A stretch of DNA of 38,366 nucleotides, from assembly GCA_949742185.1 (NCBI GenBank), contig CATJNN010000269.1:1-38366 (forward strand). Direction: 5' to 3'. Made by a program: the position numbers and the translations under genes. Numbering within the stretch: position 1 is the stretch's first letter; the number at the start of each line of letters is the position of its first letter. The notes beneath the pieces are model-generated. The model made no database searches. It worked only from the letters and a program-made list of their open reading frames with translations, and was not told where the DNA came from. Shown piece by piece: positions 28,554 through 37,247 of the stretch. This DNA comes from an uncultured Clostridia bacterium (lineage in GTDB: Bacteria; Bacillota; Clostridia; UBA1381).

Positions 28554-30077
28554 TTAATCCTTCTGTCTTAGATATTCTCTCGGAGAAATACCCGTAACCT
28601 GCTTGAATTGCTGAGCAAAATATTTAGGGTTTTTATATCCGCATATTTCGCTTATTTCGTAAATTTTGTATTTTTTCTGCTCAATAAGCTCAATGGCTTT
28701 GCTTATACGCACATTTATAAGATAGTCTCTGAAATTCTCGCCTGTGCATTGCTTGAAAAGACGGGACAAATACGAGGCGTTGAGAAATACTGTGTTTGCC
28801 ACGTCGTTTAAAGATATGTTGTCCGCATAGTGGACGGATATATAATCTTTAATTTGTTTTATTATAGCTTCTGAAGACGGAGTTTTCATATTAATATTCT
28901 CTGAAACATTAAACAGAAAGCTTCGGCTTATATCGAAAAGCTCTTTTTTGTCAGATACGCTGTTGATATTATTTAAATAAGCCTGATATATATCCTCAAA
29001 CGTCCACCCGCCTATATTTTTAAGCTTGTCAAAAACAATTTCCGCCAGCTCTGATAAGTATGATTTTATTGTTTTTATGTCTATTTCCGACAGCTGATGC
29101 TCGAGATTTTTTATTAAAGCCGATAGACGGTCTTTGTTTCCGAGTATAAGCGAGGACATAATATTTTTATATATTTCCATCAGCAGAATACGACCATGGA
29201 AGACGTCGGAGGTTTCGTTATAAGCGTCTACCAGAGCGGCTGTTGACAAATGCTCGGCAAAATCTTTCAGATTTGAAAACGCCATACCGAGCTTGTATGA
29301 AATCGTAAGCTCCATAAGATACTGTATGCTTTCGCACACGGAGTCAAGCGAGCTGTTTAATATATCTTCGACCGAGTTTTCCGTCTGATTGAGAACGGCG
29401 ATAAAAAGCCCTTCATTATTGTTTATCATTATATTGTAAATAGTAAACTGTTTAAGACCGTCCCTTAGAAAATTAAGTATAGCTGTGAAAAGCAGTTCTT
29501 TTCCGTAATTCCATTTTTCTTCAATATATTTATCAAAATTTTTCACCGTAATCCAAAAAGGACAGATGAACATTTTATCGGGATTGAAGCCGAGCTGATG
29601 AGCCATTAAAACGATTTTATCGTAGTCGGTGTGGTTGCCTATAAAAAAATCAAGGAAAAAACTCTCTTGTAAAGCGAAAGTTTCCTCAGAGGAAATTTTG
29701 CGCGAATCGAGAGTTTTTTTGACCTCGTTAATCATTTCGAGCATATCGTCGAAATCGGTGGGTTTTGTGAGATAATAATTTACGTTATACTTTATCGCCT
29801 GACGCGCATATTCAAAATCGCGGTGACCGCTGACCAGACACACAACGGAGGAAATGTTATTCTCATATACATATCTTGCGATATCTAGTCCTGTAGTGCC
29901 AGCCATTATTATATCGGTAAGAATAAAATCCACGCTGTTTTCTTTGAGATATTCAATAGCCTGCGTTCCGTTCTCGCAGGTATAGACGATCTCAAAGCCA
30001 AGCTCCGCCCATGGAATAAATTCTATAAAGCCTTCGCGTATAATATCTTCATCGTCTGCGATTAAAACCCTGTACAT
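28554..30077 (-). CDS. Response regulator with AraC-type DNA-binding domain, YesN-like
   Basis: MYRVLIADDEDIIREGF...DFILTDIIMAGTTGLDIA receiver; C-terminal LNDVANTVFLNASYLSRLFKQCTGENFRDYLINVRI...GYKNPKYFAQQFKQVTGISPREYLR. Confidence 0.92.
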   Translation of the reverse strand: MYRVLIADDEDIIREGFIEFIPWAELGFEIVYTCENGTQAIEYLKENSVDFILTDIIMAGTTGLDIARYVYENNISSVVCLVSGHRDFEYARQAIKYNVNYYLTKPTDFDDMLEMINEVKKTLDSRKISSEETFALQESFFLDFFIGNHTDYDKIVLMAHQLGFNPDKMFICPFWITVKNFDKYIEEKWNYGKELLFTAILNFLRDGLKQFTIYNIMINNNEGLFIAVLNQTENSVEDILNSSLDSVCESIQYLMELTISYKLGMAFSNLKDFAEHLSTAALVDAYNETSDVFHGRILLMEIYKNIMSSLILGNKDRLSALIKNLEHQLSEIDIKTIKSYLSELAEIVFDKLKNIGGWTFEDIYQAYLNNINSVSDKKELFDISRSFLFNVSENINMKTPSSEAIIKQIKDYISVHYADNISLNDVANTVFLNASYLSRLFKQCTGENFRDYLINVRISKAIELIEQKKYKIYEISEICGYKNPKYFAQQFKQVTGISPREYLRQKD

Positions 30078-30102
30078 TATTTTACCTCTTTCTGATATAC
30101 AA

Positions 30103-31524
30103 TCATTCCATTGACGCTTTTTGGTTATATATATTAAGCAGCGACGCTATTTCAGAACCGCTGTTGTCTATCGGAGTGAATGAATAATTTTTAACTCCGT
30201 ATACGTTCACATAATCAAATAGTTTTTTTCTGAACTCCTTTGACGCGGATGGTATAAACATTCCCGCCGTATACGGATAGGTGTGCATATCCGCAGGAAT
30301 AACCATGTCGGCCGGAAGTGCGGAAAGAATTTCTCCCGAACCGGGGACTATATTTGCAAAGCATCTGTAGTTATTCTGATACACATTGGCTCTGCCGTTT
30401 TCAATATTGTAGTGTACCCCTTCAATACCGAAAGTAATCAGATTATACAACTCGGGATGCATATAGAATAAATCAAGAATTTTAAGCGCTGTATCAGACA
30501 TTTTGCTTGAGGTTGGAATAATTACTGCGCTGTCCGAAAACAGCTTTTTAGTATGGTATTTATTGTCCGCGGCAATGTATATATAGCCGTCCTCATATCC
30601 GTCCATGGTGATAAAATATCTGTTGTTCTTTTCATAGCCCCAAGCGCCGCTTAAAACATGACGATATGTTGAGTCTGCGCCCTGCTTGTAAGTTATTGAT
30701 ATATCGTCGCGTATATATCCGTTTTGATACCACATACCGTATACTTTCTGCGCTGTGCGGAAGCTCTCGGTGTTAAGAATATCGACCGCGCGGAAAGAGC
30801 TGTCGTCTATCCTGTAGCCTATGGTGTCATTGGTGGACACGAAGGTTTCGTAGCCTATCATCGGAAAAAGCCTGGACACTGAAGCAAAATCAACGCCGTC
30901 TGAAAGGAGCTTGTTTTCTTTGAGAGTGTCAAGGTAGTTGGTTATAACCGATAAAAGCGTTTCATCTGCGCATTCTCCGCGGTTTACAGCGTCGGTAAGC
31001 TTGCTTATATCCATATACTGCGAGAGCTCGGCCGGAATTTTGATAAACGGAATGAGACCGCCGCAGTGTTCCGTTACAGGAATGAAATATTTTTTGTCGT
31101 AGATTTTATAGAGGCTGTCGTCGTCCTCGTTCAGACGCGAGTTAAGATTCGGAGCGTAAGAAGTGATGGGCGCGTCTATAAATTTATAAATGCTGTCCTG
31201 CGGATAATTAATGTATGAAAGCGTTGAGTCGTTTACCCACACTATGTCCGCCTGTTCTCCGGCAGAAAGATACACGGACATTTTCTGCGCGTATTCATGT
31301 ATGTTGATGAAATTAAGCTTCACATTTATATCCGGATAATAGCTGTGTATTTTATCGTTTAATGCGTCGTTTACTTTGCCCGCGTCCTTATACGAATCGT
31401 TTGACGGAAGATACCACACTATCGTTTTAACGGCGGCGGCGTCAGACGTTTCGGCATTGTACGGAGAACAGCCCGAAAAGAAAAGCAGCAGCGCTGCAAC
31501 GAGCGGATAATATATAAACCTCAA
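30103..31524 (-). CDS. Extracellular sugar-binding lipoprotein (LipO/YtcQ-type SBP) linked to the two-component system
   Basis: Lipobox LLFFSGCS; TIVWYLPSND...KVNDALNDKIHSYYPDINVKLNFI. TTG at 31524 is preferred over GTG at 31533: AGGAGG lies 7 nt before the TTG but directly overlaps the GTG. Confidence 0.8.
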   Translation of the reverse strand: MRFIYYPLVAALLLFFSGCSPYNAETSDAAAVKTIVWYLPSNDSYKDAGKVNDALNDKIHSYYPDINVKLNFINIHEYAQKMSVYLSAGEQADIVWVNDSTLSYINYPQDSIYKFIDAPITSYAPNLNSRLNEDDDSLYKIYDKKYFIPVTEHCGGLIPFIKIPAELSQYMDISKLTDAVNRGECADETLLSVITNYLDTLKENKLLSDGVDFASVSRLFPMIGYETFVSTNDTIGYRIDDSSFRAVDILNTESFRTAQKVYGMWYQNGYIRDDISITYKQGADSTYRHVLSGAWGYEKNNRYFITMDGYEDGYIYIAADNKYHTKKLFSDSAVIIPTSSKMSDTALKILDLFYMHPELYNLITFGIEGVHYNIENGRANVYQNNYRCFANIVPGSGEILSALPADMVIPADMHTYPYTAGMFIPSASKEFRKKLFDYVNVYGVKNYSFTPIDNSGSEIASLLNIYNQKASME

Positions 31525-31549
31525 ACGGCACACCTCCTAATCTAACGGT

Positions 31550-31578
31550 ATTTTATCATACATCATTTTAGGGTGCAA
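31550..31578 (-). promoter_or_regulatory. Predicted promoter for the - strand SBP/two-component operon
   Basis: - strand TTGCAC (31578-31573), 17-nt spacer, TAAAAT (31555-31550). Confidence 0.4.
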
Positions 31579-31634
31579 GATAAAAAAGGTATGTTAGTTT
31601 TACATTTTTGGAAAAAGAGGTAATATTATTGGGG

Positions 31635-31664
31635 TTTACCTGCGATAAGCAGAGATGGTATAAT
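31635..31664 (+). promoter_or_regulatory. Predicted promoter P1 (extended -10) in repeat copy 1
   Basis: TTTACC (31635-31640), 18-nt spacer, TGG-TATAAT (TATAAT 31659-31664). Confidence 0.45.
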
Positions 31665-31675
31665 AATAGCAGAAA
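31655..31675. repeat. Direct repeat copy 1: atggtataataatagcagaaa
   Basis: Identical 21-mer at 31778-31798. Confidence 0.95.
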
Positions 31676-31777
31676 GTCTTGATAAACAAGACTTTGGGCT
31701 GCGCCCTCCCGCACTTTGTGCGGCTGCATTATTGACGGCTTCGCAAAAATGCCCTTGCAAGCAAGCATTTTTGTTGC
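31676..31777. mobile_element. Putative MITE-like/hairpin-rich insert between the direct repeats
   Basis: 102 nt, visibly richer in G+C than its flanks, with consecutive hairpins: aaagtcttg-ataaa-caagacttt (31673-31695), gggc-tgc-gccc (31696-31706), ccgcac-ttt-gtgcgg (31709-31723), caaaaatgc-N12-gcatttttg (31744-31773). Mobility not shown. Confidence 0.4.
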
Positions 31778-31798
31778 ATGGTATAATAATAGCAGAAA
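31778..31798. repeat. Direct repeat copy 2 with extended -10 TATAAT (31782-31787), promoter P2
   Basis: Identical to 31655-31675; lies 25 nt upstream of the GH105 start codon. Confidence 0.95.
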
Positions 31799-31823
31799 TA
31801 ATAAGAATTATGGGAGATATATT

Positions 31824-32876
31824 ATGCTTAAAGAAGTGCTGAAAAAAACGGCGGATAAAATGACGAGAATACGGAAAGATGATTTTGAGGAGACTTGTCC
31901 CGTAGGAATAATAGATATAAGTAATTGGGAATGGCCGCAGGGAGTCGGAATGTACGGGCTTTATAAGATATATAAAGACGGCGGTGAAAAAGGATATCTT
32001 GATTATATTATAAATTGGTATGACGATAATATTAAAAAAGGTATTCCGGAGAGAAATGTGAACACAACCGCGCCTATGCTTACGCTTACATACATTTATG
32101 AAGAAACGGGCAGACGGGATTATCTTGAGCTGATTACGGACTGGGCGGACTGGGTTTATACCAAAATGCCGAGAACCGAGGAGGGCGGTATACAGCATAA
32201 GGTTACAGGCGAGGAAAACAAGCACCAGCTTTGGATTGACACGCTGTTTATGACTGTTTTGTTTTTAGCGAGAGCGGGAGTTATTCTGGAAAGAGACGAG
32301 TATAAGGAGGAAGCAAAAAAACAGTTTCTTATACATATAAAATATCTTTATGACAGAAAAAGCGGGTTTTGGTGTCATGGATGGAGCTTCGACGGCAGAC
32401 ATAATTTTGCCGAAGCGTACTGGGCGAGAGGAAACTGCTGGTATACGGTGTGCGCCTGTGAGATACTTGAAATTTTTGATATTAAAAGCGGCGTTTTTTA
32501 CGACTATGTGATTGACACACTTGTTTCTCAGATTGAATCTCTTAAAAAAACTCAGGATAAAGAGGGCGGATGGCATACGCTTTTAGACGACGATGACAGT
32601 TATATAGAAATATCCGCCGCCGCGGGCTTCGGATACGGAATACTTAAAGCTGTCAGAAAAGGATATATTTCGGAAGAGTGTAGAATTGTAGGAGAAAAGG
32701 CGCTGAAGTGCGTTGTTAATAATATAAGCGATGACGGGACGGTTGAGAACGTATCTTACGGAACAGGAATGGGACATGACCTTGACCACTACAGAAATAT
32801 ACCGCTTTGCCCCATGACATATGGTCAGGCATTGGCGATACTTATAATTATGGAGGGTATAAATGGAGGAATGTAA
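31824..32876 (+). CDS. GH105 unsaturated rhamnogalacturonyl hydrolase-like, cytoplasmic
   Basis: KHQLWIDTLFMTVLFLARAG; FAEAYWARGNCWYTVC; GGWHTLLDDDDSYIEISAAAGFGYGILKAVRKGYI. ATG 31824 has a GGGAG RBS; the ORF-track start at 31716 would run through the repeat element. Confidence 0.88.
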   Translation: MLKEVLKKTADKMTRIRKDDFEETCPVGIIDISNWEWPQGVGMYGLYKIYKDGGEKGYLDYIINWYDDNIKKGIPERNVNTTAPMLTLTYIYEETGRRDYLELITDWADWVYTKMPRTEEGGIQHKVTGEENKHQLWIDTLFMTVLFLARAGVILERDEYKEEAKKQFLIHIKYLYDRKSGFWCHGWSFDGRHNFAEAYWARGNCWYTVCACEILEIFDIKSGVFYDYVIDTLVSQIESLKKTQDKEGGWHTLLDDDDSYIEISAAAGFGYGILKAVRKGYISEECRIVGEKALKCVVNNISDDGTVENVSYGTGMGHDLDHYRNIPLCPMTYGQALAILIIMEGINGGM

Positions 32877-34575
32877 GAGATTGCTCGAAAAGCGGCTTGC
32901 TGAGCTTCATGGAATGTGGGACGAAAAAGAGGGGCTCATAGGCGAATACAGAGAGGACGTAGGAGCCGGTTATCATTCGAGACGGACCGGAACAGTTCAT
33001 GAAACAAATAAATCGGCGGAATATGCGTCGGCAATTTTATATCTTCGCGATACAAACCATTACGAAAGAGCGGCAAAGGCGTTTTGCAGACTGGCGGAGC
33101 TTCAGGATACGGATAAGGAAAGCCGGACGTTCGGGCTTTGGTCGTATTATGCCGAGGAAAGCATTTCCGATATGGCGGCACCCGATTATAATTTTGCTGA
33201 TTTTATAGGAAAGCATTTTATATATGCTCTTTCAATGCGGAGCGAATGTTTTGCCGGCGAAACGATTGAAATTATGCGCAAAGCTTTAAGAAATGCGGTG
33301 GAGTGCAGTATAAAGAGAAATGTGTCTCCCGATTATTCAAACATAAGCATGATGAGCATTATGACAATTATTTCGGCGGGAGAGCTGCTTGGAGACGAGC
33401 GTATTTTCAGCATAGGCAAAGAGCGTCTTAAAAAGGCGTATGAATACAACATGTACTGCGGAGCGTTTTCCGAGTATAATTCTTCAACATATACGCCGCT
33501 TCTTATAGCGGAACTGACAAGAATGATGCAGTTTTTCAAGGACGAGGAATGCAGAGAAATGGCAATAAAACTGCATGATATGGCATGGCTCTCTCTCTCT
33601 ATTTATTTTAACGCGGCGGCAGGCGAACTGTCGCCGCCCCAAAAACGGGCGTATAGAGATATTGACGACGGACAGCTCAGAGCGTTCGTTTATATAGGAA
33701 CAAAAGGCAGATACGGAAGCTTTGACGGAGCGGATAAACTTGTTTTATCATTTCTCACGCTTCCGTTTAAGTGCCCTGAAAAGTACATAGAGAATTTTGA
33801 ATGTCATGGGAACAGGTTTACGGAAAAAACATATTACAAAGAAAATAAAATAAGAACTTCCGATGAGGATACCGTTATAGTGAGAAATATTAACAGTCCC
33901 GATTTAAAAGCGTATACATATATGTCGGGGGAATACTCCATAGGCGCGTTTGACAAAAGCGATTTGTGGAATCAGCGGAGAACGTGCTCGGTTGTTTGGA
34001 AAACGGGAGAGCATATACGGAGTTTCCGGCTGAGAGGAATAAAAGGGGACTATGATTTCTGCTCGGCCGTAACGTCGGCTGATATGTATGAAAATAAGAT
34101 TGCGGCGGCGGTTGGATTTGTGAAAGACCATGGGGATTTTCATTATATTCTGGATAAGCAAATCAGCAGCAAGGTTAAGACGGAGCGCATTGCTTTTGTG
34201 TTTGAACTGAGCGGAGACTGCGAAGATGTGAAAATTTTGCGAAAAGGAAATGCTTTTGAGATTTCAGACGGAAGTTTGACGATATATCTTAATATTATTG
34301 AATGGATTTTTGACGGTGAACAAGCTGAAATAAGATTAAATAAAGAAAAGAAAGCTATAGAACTTATAGGATATGAGGGACGGGAAAGAATTATTGATTT
34401 TGAGAATATACGCGAAAGCTACGGCGTGTTTACGATGAGTGTGAACGAGAATATAAAAAATGCGGAAATAAAGGTTCATAACGGAGTGGCTGTGATTTCC
34501 GCAGAGGAGGGAAGACGGCTTTCCGCAAGGATTTCCACGAAACCGTGTTTGTATGACGATTTTATAAGTCTATAA
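32863..34575 (+). CDS. Uncharacterised 570-aa protein, probable (alpha/alpha) toroid plus beta domain, carbohydrate-active candidate
   Basis: Overlaps the GH105 3' end by 14 nt (translational coupling); helix-rich N-terminal half, beta-rich C-terminal half; no signal peptide. Confidence 0.6.
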   Translation: MEECKRLLEKRLAELHGMWDEKEGLIGEYREDVGAGYHSRRTGTVHETNKSAEYASAILYLRDTNHYERAAKAFCRLAELQDTDKESRTFGLWSYYAEESISDMAAPDYNFADFIGKHFIYALSMRSECFAGETIEIMRKALRNAVECSIKRNVSPDYSNISMMSIMTIISAGELLGDERIFSIGKERLKKAYEYNMYCGAFSEYNSSTYTPLLIAELTRMMQFFKDEECREMAIKLHDMAWLSLSIYFNAAAGELSPPQKRAYRDIDDGQLRAFVYIGTKGRYGSFDGADKLVLSFLTLPFKCPEKYIENFECHGNRFTEKTYYKENKIRTSDEDTVIVRNINSPDLKAYTYMSGEYSIGAFDKSDLWNQRRTCSVVWKTGEHIRSFRLRGIKGDYDFCSAVTSADMYENKIAAAVGFVKDHGDFHYILDKQISSKVKTERIAFVFELSGDCEDVKILRKGNAFEISDGSLTIYLNIIEWIFDGEQAEIRLNKEKKAIELIGYEGRERIIDFENIRESYGVFTMSVNENIKNAEIKVHNGVAVISAEEGRRLSARISTKPCLYDDFISL

Positions 34576-34609
34576 ACCTCCTTTAGAGAACAGAAAGGGA
34601 TATAAAATT

Positions 34610-37222
34610 ATGAAAAAGATATTATCTGTTTTTTTGACAGCGGCGATTATCAGCTTTATATGCAGTCCGGCGGCTGTGAAAGCGGAAACGTCTGAAGATT
34701 ACCGCGAATATGCGCTTTGTCTTGACGCTCTCGGCTGTATAGATTACAGCGAAGAGGCGGACATGGAAAAGATTGTCTCGCGCGAGGAATTCTGCGAAAT
34801 GGCTGTCAGATTTATGGGGATTTCGGAGACCGACGGCGGCGACAATGAAAGAACGCCGTTTATAGACGTTCCGACCGAGAAAGATACATACAGCGCAATA
34901 AGAACGATGTATAATCTCGGATATATTTCGGGAGACGGGGCAAGACATTTCTATCCCGAGGACAGCATAACCGTTGCGGGAGCGGCGACCATAGCCGTAG
35001 GAATGCTTGGCTATTCTTATACGGCAACTGTTTTGGGCGGGTATCCGAGCGGGTATATGTCAAAAGCGTATGAAGAAAAGATATTGACGGAAAAATTTGA
35101 AAGCTATAACGCGCCGATGAAGCTCGGAAGCGTATACAGAATGTTTTATAATATGCTTGAGGTTCCCATTATGGAAGTAAAGCTTCAGGGTTCGGATATG
35201 GCGTATACGTCTGAAAATAAAAAAACTATTCTTAGCACTGCGCTTAAAGCAGAAAAGCGCGAGGGGCTTGTGACGGCAAACCGTTATACAGGGCTTGCGT
35301 CTGCTTCGGATTACAACGGCGAAACGAGCGTCACCATAGACGGCGAGGTTTACAGCACCGTAAAAAATTTTGATGATATGCTGGGCATGAATGTAATATA
35401 TTATGTTTCGTATAAAAACGACGCAAGCGGTGAAATAGTTTATATGAAGTCTGAAAAAAACACGGTAACAAGTATAAATTCGGACGATATAGAAGAGATA
35501 ACGGCTTCAAGGTTTATATATACTACGGACGGCGGCAGGACAAAGAATGTAAATTTAGCTTCGGGTATAGACGTTATATATAACGGCAAGGCGTATACGG
35601 GATATGGTGCGCTTTCGTCGCTGGAGCTTAAAAACGGCAGCGTGATGCTTATTGACAATAACCGCGACGGAAAAGCCGACGTGATGGATATAACTGAATA
35701 TCAGAATTATTATATAGACGGCATAAATAAAAGCGACAGGATAATTTATGATTATGAGCGCGGACGTCAGCTTGAAATAAAGCCGTCTGCGGGCAAGAAT
35801 GTTGAGATATTCAATGCGGATGGGAGCGCAGCAAGATTTTCGGATTTAAAAAAGGGCGTTCTTATATCGGCGGCGCAGAGCATGGACGAAGAAAATAAAC
35901 TGATAAGGGTTTATCGGTGCTCCGATACGGTTGAGGGAAGACTTGAAACGGCGAGCGAGGACGAATACAGCATAGGAGGAAACGTGTACAAGGCGGCTCC
36001 CGACGCCCCGAGAGTATTTTCGGTTCAGGACGAGGGAGTGTTTTTCCTTGATATAAATGGAAAGATCGCTGATTTTAAAAAGAACGGCGGCGATGATTAT
36101 AAATACGCGGTGGTTTATAACTGCTGGTATGACGAGAATGCCGAGGCTACAGGAATTAAGCTTTTTACAAAGGAAGAGGAATTTAAAGAATATATATTGC
36201 CGGGAAAAATCAATATAAACGGCAAGTCGGTGAAAACAAGTACAAAAGAGGCCGGAGGCAATTTAATAAATATGCTGAAAAAAGGTATTGTTGTGCGCTA
36301 TCGTCTTATTGAGGACGGTTCGGGTATTTCACATATACAGGTACCGCTTGCGATGACGGAGGATAAAAACGGAAACAAATATCCCGCTGACAGTGAAAAT
36401 TTTCGCACGCTGTTTGAAGGCTCGTCGTTTAAATACAGAAACGGTATGTTTGACGGCAAGGTTATTGCGACCGATGAGACTGTTATTTTCAGCATACCTA
36501 AGAGTGAGTCGTGGAGTGATAAAAATTTGTTCGGCACGCTTAAAACAAGCTCGTTTTCGGGCGGAACGTCATACTCAAAGAATTTCAAAGCGTATGTTAC
36601 AGGCGAAAATCCCGTAAACAGAGCGGAAGTTATGACTGTCGAGGATATGGTGCGCGGGTCTATAGGCAACGGGACAAATCTTGTGCTTGTGTATAAGATA
36701 GTTATCGGCGTAGATGACGAGGGCGATGTGTGCCATGTGATAAAAGGCGTCAGCGGAACAAACGCGGCGGAATATTACTGCGATGAGGAGATAATAAACA
36801 GTAACGGAGTACAGGCGGGCGATGTGATAAGAATAGGAGTCAATTCTGCCGGCAGGGTAAATAAAATTCAGAAAATATACAATGCCGATGGAAGTAATTT
36901 AAACGGCGCGCTGCTTGTGCCGTCCGAAGGCACGAGCGAGAATACCGCGAGCTTTGATTCAGAGTTTAGAGTGGCGATAGGAACGGTGCAGGATATAGAC
37001 TCTGGGTATATGAAATTCAGTATGACGAAAAAAAGCGGAGAGGAGCTTTATGAGGAGTCATCGATATGCCGCACGGAGGGAGCGTCCGTCGTGATATATG
37101 ATTCGGAGGACAAACGCGGAAATGTTCCGTTATCATGCTCGGTGAATGATATATTGCGCGGAGACACTGTGATTTTGAGAATGAACCTTGCCGCGGCGAA
37201 GGAGATTATAATTCTCAGATGA
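34610..37222 (+). CDS. Large secreted protein with N-terminal SLH-like domains; paralog of 16052-18691
   Basis: Signal peptide; SREEFCEMAVRFMGI...FIDVPTEKDTYSAIRTMYNLGYISGDGARHFYPEDSITVAGAATIAVGMLGY; colinear similarity to the 882-aa protein including the GGYP.GY and VYNG/IYNG segments. Confidence 0.75.
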   Translation: MKKILSVFLTAAIISFICSPAAVKAETSEDYREYALCLDALGCIDYSEEADMEKIVSREEFCEMAVRFMGISETDGGDNERTPFIDVPTEKDTYSAIRTMYNLGYISGDGARHFYPEDSITVAGAATIAVGMLGYSYTATVLGGYPSGYMSKAYEEKILTEKFESYNAPMKLGSVYRMFYNMLEVPIMEVKLQGSDMAYTSENKKTILSTALKAEKREGLVTANRYTGLASASDYNGETSVTIDGEVYSTVKNFDDMLGMNVIYYVSYKNDASGEIVYMKSEKNTVTSINSDDIEEITASRFIYTTDGGRTKNVNLASGIDVIYNGKAYTGYGALSSLELKNGSVMLIDNNRDGKADVMDITEYQNYYIDGINKSDRIIYDYERGRQLEIKPSAGKNVEIFNADGSAARFSDLKKGVLISAAQSMDEENKLIRVYRCSDTVEGRLETASEDEYSIGGNVYKAAPDAPRVFSVQDEGVFFLDINGKIADFKKNGGDDYKYAVVYNCWYDENAEATGIKLFTKEEEFKEYILPGKININGKSVKTSTKEAGGNLINMLKKGIVVRYRLIEDGSGISHIQVPLAMTEDKNGNKYPADSENFRTLFEGSSFKYRNGMFDGKVIATDETVIFSIPKSESWSDKNLFGTLKTSSFSGGTSYSKNFKAYVTGENPVNRAEVMTVEDMVRGSIGNGTNLVLVYKIVIGVDDEGDVCHVIKGVSGTNAAEYYCDEEIINSNGVQAGDVIRIGVNSAGRVNKIQKIYNADGSNLNGALLVPSEGTSENTASFDSEFRVAIGTVQDIDSGYMKFSMTKKSGEELYEESSICRTEGASVVIYDSEDKRGNVPLSCSVNDILRGDTVILRMNLAAAKEIIILR

Positions 37223-37247
37223 ATGAGAGGAAAGGAATGATTGTCAC

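Noticed and set aside
31716-31823. N-terminal extension of GH105 (MCGCIIDGFAKMPLQAS...) in the ORF track
   Set aside because: It lies in the hairpin/repeat and promoter region, shows no family similarity, and a good RBS precedes ATG 31824.
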